A stretch of DNA of 12,932 nt from Lentisphaeria bacterium (GTDB lineage Bacteria > Verrucomicrobiota > Lentisphaeria > Victivallales > Victivallaceae). The DNA lies in assembly GCA_900768505.1 (NCBI GenBank), contig CAAGED010000021.1, positions 1 to 12,932 on the forward strand, given 5' to 3'. The notes beneath the pieces are model-generated. The model ran no database searches. It had not been told where the DNA came from and saw only the letters and a list, made by a program, of their open reading frames with translations. Position numbers and translations under genes: made by a program. Shown here piece after piece: positions 1 through 7,788 of this stretch (position 1 is the stretch's first letter; each line of letters starts with the position of its first letter).

Positions 1-32
1 CAAATCCATTCTCTGTTTTTCCCTGCTTCCGA

Positions 33-60
33 TTTTGAGAAAAATTCGAAATTCTCAAAA
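33..60. repeat. perfect 9-bp inverted repeat (possible hairpin)
   Basis: TTTTGAGAA at 33-41 is the exact reverse complement of TTCTCAAAA at 52-60, separated by 10 nt that contain the palindrome TTCGAA. The stem is AT-rich and no T-run follows, so a rho-independent terminator is doubtful. It may end a transcript entering from the left or serve as a protein-binding palindrome. Confidence 0.4.
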
Positions 61-135
61 CCGAACCATTTTTACGTTGTTTCGAACCGTGTTGAGGTCA
101 AGAGAATTTTTCGATTCTAAAGAAACATGGACGAG

Positions 136-156
136 GAATAAAAACACCCCCATTAC
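136..156 (-). repeat. inverted copy of the GGGTGTTTTTATTC repeat
   Basis: Read on the minus strand this gives GTAATGGGGGTGTTTTTATTC. It matches, apart from one missing G and a few leading bases, the plus-strand copies at 7608-7629 and 12670-12691. The copies at the two ends of the window are therefore in opposite orientation and flank the whole Rhs array. The function is unknown. Confidence 0.55.
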
Positions 157-169
157 GCGTGCGCGAGGA

Positions 170-513
170 ATTCTCCGTTTTAATGCAGGGAATAAGTGAT
201 AAATGGTGACAAGGGATTTTTGATTTGAGCTTGATTTTTACGATGGAGAATGGTTCTCGGGCGGCGATTCCGTTCCGGCGGGATGAAATTCTCCAGTCGC
301 GGACAGGGTATCATGTGCGAATGAGCGCGGCTCGACTTATCGGCGAGCGGTCATTTTGAGCTTGATTCGCTGCCAATATGAAAAACGGAGAATGGATTTC
401 GACGACCTGACGGTCTGAAAAAATCGAAAAGTCCATTTTGCAATGCGCTGTACGCCCCTCTCGGCGGAGAATCACAATTCATTCAGTTTCACGATGTTGC
501 AAAGACGGAGAAT
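170..513. repeat. cluster of six GGAGAAT heptamers in both orientations
   Basis: GGAGAAT occurs on the plus strand at 245-251, 387-393, 466-472 and 507-513, and on the minus strand at 170-176 and 288-294. Flanks often extend the match, for example AACGGAGAAT at 384-393 and its reverse form ATTCTCCGTTTT at 170-181. By chance far less than one copy is expected in this span. In the remaining ~12.4 kb I noticed only two, at 953-959 and 12053-12059. They could be binding sites, or ends of degraded repeat elements. Confidence 0.5.
391..437. repeat. 47-nt imperfect palindrome
   Basis: AATGGA (391-396) pairs with TCCATT (432-437), TTTCGA (397-402) pairs with TCGAAA (424-429), and GACC (404-407) pairs with GGTC (412-415) around a TGAC loop, with small internal bulges. 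As RNA this would be a stepped hairpin; as DNA a cruciform or REP-like element. It has no T-tract and lies more than 170 nt upstream of the predicted rhs promoter, so it is probably not a leader structure for rhs. Confidence 0.4.
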
Positions 514-609
514 CCTCGCTGTCTATTAAAACAACCCCGACGTAATCCTTGCCGGTTGCTTATGCAAAAAACAATTTTTAACTTTTTTCAAAAAACACTT
601 GATTTTTAC

Positions 610-638
610 TTGATTTTGCATTATACAGGTACTATAAT
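610..638 (+). promoter_or_regulatory. sigma70-like promoter of the full-length rhs gene
   Basis: TTGATT (610-615) and a consensus TATAAT (633-638) are separated by exactly 17 bp. Transcription would start near 645, giving a leader of about 50 nt. The -35 box lies in a tandem pair of ACTTGATTTT (597-606 and 608-617). Downstream, GAGGGA (683-688) is a good ribosome binding site 6 nt before the ATG at 695. Confidence 0.65.
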
Positions 639-694
639 CATAACGGGTCAATGTATATATAATCAGGTGATATTTTATTATTGAGGGATTTATC

Positions 695-3600
695 ATGACA
701 ACTCGCAGCCAGAGTTCCGAACTGAGTGATGCTTTTTATTCCCTTGATCAATATGAAATTGTTCCAGGCAGCGGAAAATCTGCTTCAATTTATGCCGAAC
801 AATCCAATTATCCTTCCACGTTTTCAGACAGCGGCTACATTCAAATAAGCCGAAACGGAACATATCAGTTCCTGGTTGAAAGCGATGACGGCGGCAGTGC
901 TTCCATCGGAGCGGCCGGTTCCGTAGGGACAATGACGGACCACTCCATGACCGGAGAATGTGGCAGTTTTTATCTTAAAGCCGGATTTTACAGAGTTTCA
1001 TTAACGCATAATGATATTGGCGCAAAACTTTTACCAGACGGCAGCTACACTAAAAATTCAAATGCTTTTTTCTTTAAGTGGGACAATGGAAAAGGTGGTT
1101 CTCCGGGTGGAAATTATGTGCCTGGAAAAACACCGGAATCAACCCCTTCATCATGGGAGACAGTTACTTATTATGATATTAGGAAAAGAACCTCAACGAG
1201 TCTTGCGCCGAATCCGGACACTCTATACACGAATCCACTTGAATCGGAGGCGGGGCAGTCGCAGGCCGGAGTCGTGACAATTTATGGTGAACCCGGCGCA
1301 GGGTGTACACTTCAATCCAGCAATCCAACGGCGTTGATTTTGGGCGATATAACGGCAGGCAATTCCTCCAGCGAATACGGCCACGCCTCAATGACCGCCG
1401 GAACAATTCCGGGTGATGAATCCGAAGAAGGTAAAGTCGATGTGACCGTTACCTTGAAGAGTTCAAGCGGAGCAACGCTTGCAACGTGCGACGTGACGGT
1501 TCTGCGCAATAAATGTAAACCGGAAGATGAGTGTTCCTGCACCGCATGTGGCGACGGAACCAGCACGGGGGCAAAGTGTATTTCGTTTGGAATCGCGTTC
1601 GGACGCAGCCAGCACCTGGCGGGAGCTCCGACCGGGCAGTTAAAAATTGAAGAGGATAAACCATCTGCAAGAATTTACACCTCGGCCATTTTGCATTTCA
1701 ATCACCCAATGATGCGCAAAATTTCTTACATTTCCGCAGATAAGCGCTTTATCAATGTTATTAATGAAATCGGCGATATCGTCAGCTACAAAGACGGCGT
1801 TCGTTACGGAAATTCGTCCGGAATTCAGTCCGAAATTGCGATTCTCAAAAATGCTGACGAGGAGATTATCGGCTATCGGGAAACGCTTTCCGACCGCACC
1901 ACGGTTTATTATGATGCTACCGGCAATTTTGACCATCTTGTCACATCGGAAAATCTGCTTGTGAGTACCGCCAATATTGGTATTGACCCGATTCTTGACA
2001 GCAATGGAAACATCCGGCAGATTTGGGCGGCCTCCGAGGGGTTGCTGGACGTGACGACCGGGACGGATTCGTTTGTGATTTCGTGGTACAAAAATGCCAA
2101 TGTCACGGGCAAGGATTCGGCAACAAACTTGTATACTTTCTCCGGCTCACCGATTAAGACTTTCACCTTTGAAAAGCCCTCCGGCACAACTGGAAACAAT
2201 GCGCTTCACCTGACGGAGCGGCGCGGTACAAGTTTTGAATTCCATTATGATTGGACGTATGTTACGGCGAACAGTGACTGGACAATCCGCAAGGGCTCCG
2301 ATACGGTTTTCAGCTTGGAAGCCAAAGCCCGTTCGGCGGCGCAAAACGGCAATATCATTCTTTCCTACACCACCAGCGGCAGTGACGGCGGTACGCAAAC
2401 GACCACCGAAGAGCTTTCTACGACTGCGCAGGGAAACCGGATTGTGGGACGCACCATCAACGGGATTGCGCAAATGAACGGCGCGAGAGATTCGTCAGAT
2501 AAAGCCGGTGGACGGCTTGGCAGCTCGACCAACCGTTCGGGCAACACAACGAGTTATGAATATGATGACGCAGGGCGCACCACGAAAATTACCCGCACCG
2601 GCTTTGGCGGCTTTCAGCAGATCACCCAATACGAATATGGGGCGAATGTCAATGACCATTTGGACACCCGTCCGACCAAGGTGACTGAACAGTTGAAAAA
2701 CAGCGCGACCGGAATAACGACAACACTTTCTGAAACAATATACGAATATCAGGACGACACGTCAATTGGTCGCACGGAGACAATCACACAGACGGTGAAG
2801 GGCGTTGCTCAGATCACCAAACGCTGCTGGTGGCCGGTTTCAAATACGGTGGAATCGGGTCGTCTGATGTCGGAACTGCGCCCGGACGGAACCATGACGC
2901 TTTACGAGTATTCCGCAACCAGTATCGAAGCGCTTGACATCACGAATTATTCCAATTACACTTATACCGAAAGTATTACCGAAGGCATTAAATCCAATAT
3001 CGCCGCCGACCATTATTTCGGCGTTGCGGCAAACCGTTCAAACCGCAAAATCAATACTTATGATGCGGCAGGTAATATTATCCGTACGGAAAACTACATT
3101 CATTGTAATAACGCTTTCCGGCTGATTTCATGGGAGGAACACACCTATAATTCAATGCACAAGGTGATTGCGTCACTGTATTCCGACGGCAAAACCTCCT
3201 CGGCGGACTGGATTTGCACCGGGCCGGTGTTTGAGGTTGACACCGATGGAATCCGCACCGATTACAATTATGACGCATTGAAACGCTGCACTTCCAAAGT
3301 CCGTCATTCGCCGAATGGCGACATTACGACAAGTTATACTTATGATGCGGAAGGACGCGTTTTAAGTACGACCGTTTCCGGCGGAAGCGGTAATAATTTT
3401 GTCAGCGAAACCACATCTCAGACCTACGACTTGGAGGGACGCATTGCCACCCAGACCGACGGCCGCGGCCTCGTTACGAGTTTTTCGTATTCGGCGGACA
3501 ATCTCACAACTACCGAAACCCGCCCCAACGGCGGCACGGTCATCACAACGCGCAATCTTGACGGCACGACCGCATCTGTTACGGGAACGGCGGTCACTCC

Positions 3601-6535
3601 GGTGTTTTACTCCTATTATCTGGAGGAGGAAGAAGGTTTAGAGGTCACGGAAGAGCGTTACGGCTCAACTACTTCCAAACGCTGGCGCAAAACATACACC
3701 AATAAGTTCGGGCAAACGGTGAAAATTCAGGAATCCGCTTGGAACGAATCCGTCAAAACCACGGTCAACACTTATAATGCGCAGGGACAGCTCGTCAGTA
3801 CCGCCTCCACCAATGCGCCAACTGTAACTTATCTTTACGACAATATGGGAAATATTTCGCAGGAAACGATTTCCGACGGCGAAACCAAACGCATTCTCAC
3901 CCATGCCTATCAGCATGTGGGATACGCTTCCACCGAATGGGCGATGCGGCAGTTGAACAGTAGTAAATGCTCCGACACGACAATTCCGGCGAATTCGACT
4001 TACTTGTTCACCCAATTATCCGGCTTCAGCAACACATTGGAACAGAAAACCGAATCCAAAAACGTTCGCGGACTTTCAACGCTCGACTGGAGTTCATTCG
4101 ATCCAGCAACCAAAGTCAGGAGTGTGCGCCACACCGAACCCGGCGCAAACACCGGAACCACCACGCTGATTCGTGACGGCTTGACCCTTTCCGAAACCGA
4201 CGCGGCGGGGGGGAGTACGACTTACACTTACGACGCACTGGGGCGGCAACTCACCGCCACCGACGGCCGTGGCAACACTACGACGAATGTTTACAACAAC
4301 AAGGGAGAACTTGTTTCGACCACGGATGCGGCGAATCACACGACAACTTACACTTATTCCGCCACCACCGGCGAACTCGTAACCGTCACCGACGCCAACG
4401 GCAAAACGGTGAATTACGTCTATGATTTGAAAGGACAGAAAATCGCGGAATACGGCACTGCCACTTATCCAGTCTCCTTCGAATACAATGCGTTTGGCGA
4501 AATGATAAAACTCTTCACCTACCGCAATCCAAATGCGGTGATTGTGACGAATCCCGACCCGGCGGACGGCGATCAGACAACATGGATTTATGACGAATCC
4601 AGCGGCCTCCTCGCCTCCAAAACTTACGCCGACAACAAAACGGTTACTTATACTTACGACGTTAAGGGGCAGCTTCTGACTCGCACCTGGGCGCGGACAA
4701 ACGGAGTCGCGCCGCTCGTAACGAGCTACGCATACAATATTTACGGCGAACTACTCACCGTGATATATTCGGACGGAACCACGCCCAATGTCACCAACAC
4801 CTACAACGCCATGGGCATGCTGATTTCAAGCACGGATGTAGGAGGGACAAGTGTATTTGCGTATACGAATTATCGTGAGTTGACATCTGAGACAAACTCC
4901 GTGTTTGCAAATGGTTTTGTCTTTTCGCGAATGTACGACAATTTCGGGCGAGTTACCGCATATATCATTGACGGAACTACACTTGCGACGTATTCATATC
5001 TGAATACGAACAATCGCTTGAACAAGGTCAATAACAATATTACGTTCGGCTATGTTTCCATTGCAAATCTGCTTGGCTCAATAACACGTCCCAGCGGAGC
5101 GAATACCACATGGCATTACGAAGCGCAACGCAACCTTGTGTCCAGTGTTGAATTGAAAAAATCAAATAGCACGCTGTCTAATTATGCATACACCAATGAT
5201 GAGCTTGGGCGCAGGATGTCAATGTCACGAACTGGAAGCGTGTTTGCGTCAAGCGACACACTTTCTTACGCTTACAACGACAGAAGCGAAGTCGTTGGCG
5301 CGACGTCGAATCAAATTGAAAGCTACAATTATGCGTACAGTTTCGACAACATCGGCAACCGTATCAATTCAACAGAAGAGACGGCACAAAAAACGTATAC
5401 ATCCAATCAGTTGAATCAGTATACGTCTCTTACGAATCCAGTTGAAACACCAACTTACGACGATGACGGCAATATGCTTACAAACGGCGCGTGGGCGTAT
5501 GTCTGGGATATGGAGAACCGTCTTGTTGCCGCTGAAAACGATACAGTCCGCCTTGAGTTCACCTATGACAGAATGAGTCGCAGAATTGAAAAGAAAGTAT
5601 ATCAGAATAATATACTTGCGACACACTTAAAGTTCATCTATAACGAATTCAAATTGATCGAGGAACGCGATGCTCTGAATGAAAATGCGCCCTTGCGTCG
5701 TTACACGTGGCAATCAGTTGGCTTGGATGCTCCGCTGTATGTGGATGATGTACAATCAAACATGCGATACTACTACCATACCGACGCCAATAAGAATGTC
5801 ACGGAGTTGACCGACGCATCGGGCGCAGTGGTGGCACATTACGAATACAGCCCATTTGGCGGTGTGGTAACGGCAACCGGAGCTTATGCGGAAGATAATC
5901 CATTCCGCTTCTCAAGCGAATACAGCGATACCGAAACTGGCCTCGTATATTACAATTACCGATATTACAGCCCCGAACTCGGCCGCTGGCTGAGTAGAGA
6001 TCCCATCGTAGAACAAGGCGGCTGGAATCTGTATAGTATGGTTAACAATAACAATATATCAAATATTGACAATAGAGGATTGGAATTGACTGTCGCATCG
6101 TTTGCAATATGTTTTACGAAATGTAACATAGTGTCAACGATTGGAGCTTGGTATAAAAAAACATTCACAGATGGAATGATAACTGGAAATTTTAAACGTA
6201 CATGTGAAATTGAATTAAAACTGCCAACTCCATCAATGCTTGTAGATCAAAAAATATATGAATATTCGCCGACAAGCACAGCAATTAATTGTTTAAAAGA
6301 CTGCATTATAACAATTCCTGGAGCAAGTTCACTGGTCGGGATTGAGTATGAAACAAAAATTACATCTGCATCATATGTAAAATGTGATAATGATAAAAAA
6401 AAGGTAAATTATTTTGTTGGCGTTGAAACGAATTTCTATGCAACGGTAAATAACAAAAAAATGCTTATTTACCATAATTCAATTTCAACCCAACGCAATG
6501 CTGGTGAAATTGCTTGGTGTAGGTGCTGCCAATAA
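695..6535 (+). CDS. full-length Rhs/YD-repeat protein with PA14-like N-terminus and variable C-terminal tip
   Basis: A 1946-residue Rhs-family protein. Residues ~18-130 resemble a PA14 domain (a Ser-Asp-Asp-Gly-Gly turn and a later Leu-Lys-Ala-Gly-Phe-Tyr strand). Residues ~165-270 look like an Ig-type beta domain, followed by a cysteine cluster (C274, C280, C282, C285, C295). A non-YD beta region runs to ~620. From Y623 there are many YD repeats (YDxxGR/NxxGxL type), ending in a canonical RHS-associated core (~1691-1770: HTDANKN..., SPFGG, NYRYYSPELGRW, RDP at 1768-1770). The hinge ends at D1792-N-R-G-L1796. The final 150 residues are the tip: AT-rich, nine cysteines, ending Cys-Arg-Cys-Cys-Gln, with no toxin family recognised. 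In this family the shell encapsulates the tip and cleaves near the hinge. There is no signal peptide, PAAR or VgrG part, so the export route is not visible. The start is supported by GAGGGA at 683-688. The tip and the next gene are much more AT-rich than the shell, as expected for an exchanged module. Confidence 0.93.
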   Translation: MTTRSQSSELSDAFYSLDQYEIVPGSGKSASIYAEQSNYPSTFSDSGYIQISRNGTYQFLVESDDGGSASIGAAGSVGTMTDHSMTGECGSFYLKAGFYRVSLTHNDIGAKLLPDGSYTKNSNAFFFKWDNGKGGSPGGNYVPGKTPESTPSSWETVTYYDIRKRTSTSLAPNPDTLYTNPLESEAGQSQAGVVTIYGEPGAGCTLQSSNPTALILGDITAGNSSSEYGHASMTAGTIPGDESEEGKVDVTVTLKSSSGATLATCDVTVLRNKCKPEDECSCTACGDGTSTGAKCISFGIAFGRSQHLAGAPTGQLKIEEDKPSARIYTSAILHFNHPMMRKISYISADKRFINVINEIGDIVSYKDGVRYGNSSGIQSEIAILKNADEEIIGYRETLSDRTTVYYDATGNFDHLVTSENLLVSTANIGIDPILDSNGNIRQIWAASEGLLDVTTGTDSFVISWYKNANVTGKDSATNLYTFSGSPIKTFTFEKPSGTTGNNALHLTERRGTSFEFHYDWTYVTANSDWTIRKGSDTVFSLEAKARSAAQNGNIILSYTTSGSDGGTQTTTEELSTTAQGNRIVGRTINGIAQMNGARDSSDKAGGRLGSSTNRSGNTTSYEYDDAGRTTKITRTGFGGFQQITQYEYGANVNDHLDTRPTKVTEQLKNSATGITTTLSETIYEYQDDTSIGRTETITQTVKGVAQITKRCWWPVSNTVESGRLMSELRPDGTMTLYEYSATSIEALDITNYSNYTYTESITEGIKSNIAADHYFGVAANRSNRKINTYDAAGNIIRTENYIHCNNAFRLISWEEHTYNSMHKVIASLYSDGKTSSADWICTGPVFEVDTDGIRTDYNYDALKRCTSKVRHSPNGDITTSYTYDAEGRVLSTTVSGGSGNNFVSETTSQTYDLEGRIATQTDGRGLVTSFSYSADNLTTTETRPNGGTVITTRNLDGTTASVTGTAVTPVFYSYYLEEEEGLEVTEERYGSTTSKRWRKTYTNKFGQTVKIQESAWNESVKTTVNTYNAQGQLVSTASTNAPTVTYLYDNMGNISQETISDGETKRILTHAYQHVGYASTEWAMRQLNSSKCSDTTIPANSTYLFTQLSGFSNTLEQKTESKNVRGLSTLDWSSFDPATKVRSVRHTEPGANTGTTTLIRDGLTLSETDAAGGSTTYTYDALGRQLTATDGRGNTTTNVYNNKGELVSTTDAANHTTTYTYSATTGELVTVTDANGKTVNYVYDLKGQKIAEYGTATYPVSFEYNAFGEMIKLFTYRNPNAVIVTNPDPADGDQTTWIYDESSGLLASKTYADNKTVTYTYDVKGQLLTRTWARTNGVAPLVTSYAYNIYGELLTVIYSDGTTPNVTNTYNAMGMLISSTDVGGTSVFAYTNYRELTSETNSVFANGFVFSRMYDNFGRVTAYIIDGTTLATYSYLNTNNRLNKVNNNITFGYVSIANLLGSITRPSGANTTWHYEAQRNLVSSVELKKSNSTLSNYAYTNDELGRRMSMSRTGSVFASSDTLSYAYNDRSEVVGATSNQIESYNYAYSFDNIGNRINSTEETAQKTYTSNQLNQYTSLTNPVETPTYDDDGNMLTNGAWAYVWDMENRLVAAENDTVRLEFTYDRMSRRIEKKVYQNNILATHLKFIYNEFKLIEERDALNENAPLRRYTWQSVGLDAPLYVDDVQSNMRYYYHTDANKNVTELTDASGAVVAHYEYSPFGGVVTATGAYAEDNPFRFSSEYSDTETGLVYYNYRYYSPELGRWLSRDPIVEQGGWNLYSMVNNNNISNIDNRGLELTVASFAICFTKCNIVSTIGAWYKKTFTDGMITGNFKRTCEIELKLPTPSMLVDQKIYEYSPTSTAINCLKDCIITIPGASSLVGIEYETKITSASYVKCDNDKKKVNYFVGVETNFYATVNNKKMLIYHNSISTQRNAGEIAWCRCCQ

Positions 6536-6564
6536 TAGCTTCAGAATTGAACAGGAAAAAGAAT

Positions 6565-7482
6565 ATGTTGAAATTTATTTTATATAGTTTTATCTCCAGT
6601 TGCGTCGTAGGTTTAATGGGGTGTTCAACTCCTAAACAAACTCAAATGGCTGATAAATTAATAATTATGCCATGTTCTGTGCAGGCTATAGAGACTGCTT
6701 ATGGAAGATATATAGAGATAATTGAACCTTTAACAATTATTGAAGATGTATCTTTATTGAAAAAACATATTGAATTATTGTATACAATAAAGAATGACTT
6801 GAATGGAGTTTTGTGGGAAATTGAATCCTCTAAGTGGGATGAATTGCAGACTTGTTATTTGGATAAAAAGATTATATTATTTAAATATCTATCCTCGGCT
6901 AATCCCGAATATCTTGTTGAATTCGGTCATGGTTATGGAGTGGAATTGAGTTCTGAAATAACTCCATTAGCATTTTTCTCTTTTGGAGTAAAAAAAGTAC
7001 AAACCAGTGTGTTTTATGATTTAAATTATAGCCACTCTGATGGTTATAAAAATAGCGTCGAATTGGCCATGCCCTTACCATCAAAAATACCTCTTTTATT
7101 CACTTACAATACTTCTATTATTTCAATACAATTCATGGATATCGCAACTAAATATTTTCACAAAAAACTAAACCGTTTATTGATAGAGTTGGAGTCGGCA
7201 AATTCTGATGATGAGCGAAAAACAATATTATATAATGAGCATAGAGCATTAATTTTTGAAAAAAATCATGAGCCGTTTGGATTATTAGCAGAAGAATGGG
7301 ATATGTTAAGAGAGTTAAATAATGCCGGTACTCTTTTCTATTACAAAAAATGCGATAAAAATAATTTAGGCTTAATTATTCTTGAGGAGGCTGGTTTTTT
7401 ATACATTAATGAAGATAAAAAAGAGATTTTTTTCCCTTCACAAAGAGAATATTTCATGTATAAATCAATGTTAAAAGAATAA
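6565..7482 (+). CDS. hypothetical lipoprotein, candidate immunity protein for the first Rhs tip
   Basis: The reading frame is open from a GTG at 6523, but I place the start at the ATG at 6565. AGGA at 6553-6556 is 8 nt upstream, and this start begins a lipoprotein signal peptide: a short basic start, a hydrophobic stretch, and Leu-Met-Gly-Cys with the lipidated cysteine at residue 20, followed by Ser-Thr-Pro-Lys. The product is 305 residues. No known domain was recognised; the mature part mixes helices and strands and is rich in Lys, Glu and Ile. The gene starts 29 bp after the rhs stop, shares the AT-rich composition of the rhs tip, and sits where cognate immunity genes sit in Rhs loci. A serine after the cysteine would favour the outer membrane under the E. 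coli rule, although the host may differ. The immunity role is inferred from position only. Confidence 0.8.
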   Translation: MLKFILYSFISSCVVGLMGCSTPKQTQMADKLIIMPCSVQAIETAYGRYIEIIEPLTIIEDVSLLKKHIELLYTIKNDLNGVLWEIESSKWDELQTCYLDKKIILFKYLSSANPEYLVEFGHGYGVELSSEITPLAFFSFGVKKVQTSVFYDLNYSHSDGYKNSVELAMPLPSKIPLLFTYNTSIISIQFMDIATKYFHKKLNRLLIELESANSDDERKTILYNEHRALIFEKNHEPFGLLAEEWDMLRELNNAGTLFYYKKCDKNNLGLIILEEAGFLYINEDKKEIFFPSQREYFMYKSMLKE

Positions 7483-7587
7483 ACGTCATGGCTAAATGCT
7501 GGAGGATATGTTGACTTTTGTGTATGGGGAGAGGGTTCTGGTGTATTAAATTTTTGTAATGGAACAATTTCTGTGTCGGTGGAATAA
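7483..7587 (+). pseudogene. possible vestigial coding tail downstream of the first immunity gene
   Basis: In phase with the stop at 7480-7482, a further 34 sense codons are open to a TAA at 7585-7587. The translation is protein-like (Trp-Leu-Asn-Ala-Gly-Gly-Tyr-Val-Asp-Phe-Cys..., later Leu-Asn-Phe-Cys-Asn-Gly-Thr-Ile) with alternating beta-type residues and two cysteines, and resembles in style the ends of the Rhs tips here. There is no start codon or ribosome binding site. It may be the 3' remnant of a displaced tip or immunity gene, or a former C-terminal extension cut off by a new stop. Chance cannot be excluded for so short a stretch. Confidence 0.3.
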
Positions 7588-7607
7588 ACATGTCTGTTAG
7601 TCTCAAT

Positions 7608-7629
7608 ATCGTGGAGGGTGTTTTTATTC
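7608..7629 (+). repeat. GGGTGTTTTTATTC repeat, copy downstream of cassette 1
   Basis: This 22-nt stretch matches 12670-12691 at 20 of 22 positions and is found inverted at 136-156. Its layout, GGAGGGTG, six bases, then TTCAT, also resembles the leader-start repeat at 7653 and its relatives, so both may belong to one degenerate family. Confidence 0.55.
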
Positions 7630-7652
7630 ATAGGAGCATAAAATTGGTGAAA

Positions 7653-7679
7653 GGTGCATAAATTCATTTGAGCTTGATT
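7653..7679 (+). repeat. cassette-boundary repeat, copy 1 (27 nt)
   Basis: It begins GGTGCATAAATTCATTTGAG and ends in TTGATT. Near-identical copies occur at 10274-10300 and 12618-12644, each soon after a candidate immunity gene. Here and at 10274 it is also the first part of the leader of the next orphan rhs gene. It therefore marks the left boundary of the repeating unit. Confidence 0.8.
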
Positions 7680-7736
7680 TTGCTAATTAAATGATACAAG
7701 TCTTTAATTTTCTAGTGTGGCACTTGCGATTTCGAT

Positions 7737-7765
7737 TTGACAAGTTGGTTCGTCGCATGTATGTT
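7737..7765 (+). promoter_or_regulatory. promoter-like sequence of orphan cassette 2
   Basis: A consensus TTGACA (7737-7742) and TATGTT (7760-7765, 4 of 6) are separated by 17 bp. The start of transcription would fall near 7772, leaving a very short leader with the ribosome binding site AAAGGAG (7771-7777) at its 5' end. CAAGT at 7697-7701 and 7741-7745 with inverted ACTTG at 7722-7726 surround the -35 box and could be operator half-sites. The same arrangement occurs in the leader of cassette 3. Confidence 0.5.
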
Positions 7766-7788
7766 AGCTCAAAGGAGTTTATTTTGAT

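Larger units (their letters stand above)
1..694. other. non-coding region upstream of the full-length rhs gene
   Basis: I see no convincing reading frame on either strand here. The stretch holds short inverted repeats, six copies of the heptamer GGAGAAT in both orientations, an inverted copy of the GGGTGTTTTTATTC repeat found downstream of the toxin cassettes, and two copies of TTTGAGCTTGATT (224-236 and 355-367) that recur in the cassette leaders. Positions 1-20 and 381-400 form an imperfect inverted repeat (18 of 20 bases by eye). From about 540 onward it becomes AT-rich and ends in a promoter and ribosome binding site for the rhs gene. It could be an accumulation of repeat debris beside an accessory locus, or part of a long regulatory region. 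Confidence 0.7.

Noticed and set aside
693..6168. Numerous reading frames of 60-116 codons on the minus strand and in other plus frames inside the full-length rhs gene
   Set aside because: They are shadows of the long YD-repeat gene: no start signals, no recognisable domains, and the main frame is fully open for 1946 codons.
6523..6564. GTG start at 6523 for the lipoprotein gene
   Set aside because: It lacks a ribosome binding site and would put 14 extra residues before a standard lipoprotein signal peptide; the ATG at 6565 fits better.
7616..7629. GGGTGTTTTTATTC as a rho-independent terminator
   Set aside because: It has a short T-run but no GC-rich stem precedes it here or at 12670-12691, and the inverted copy at 136-156 has none either.
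7341..7667. Minus-strand 108-codon frame across the end of the lipoprotein gene and the intergenic region
   Set aside because: It overlaps a well-supported plus-strand gene and dispersed repeats and shows no protein-like features.
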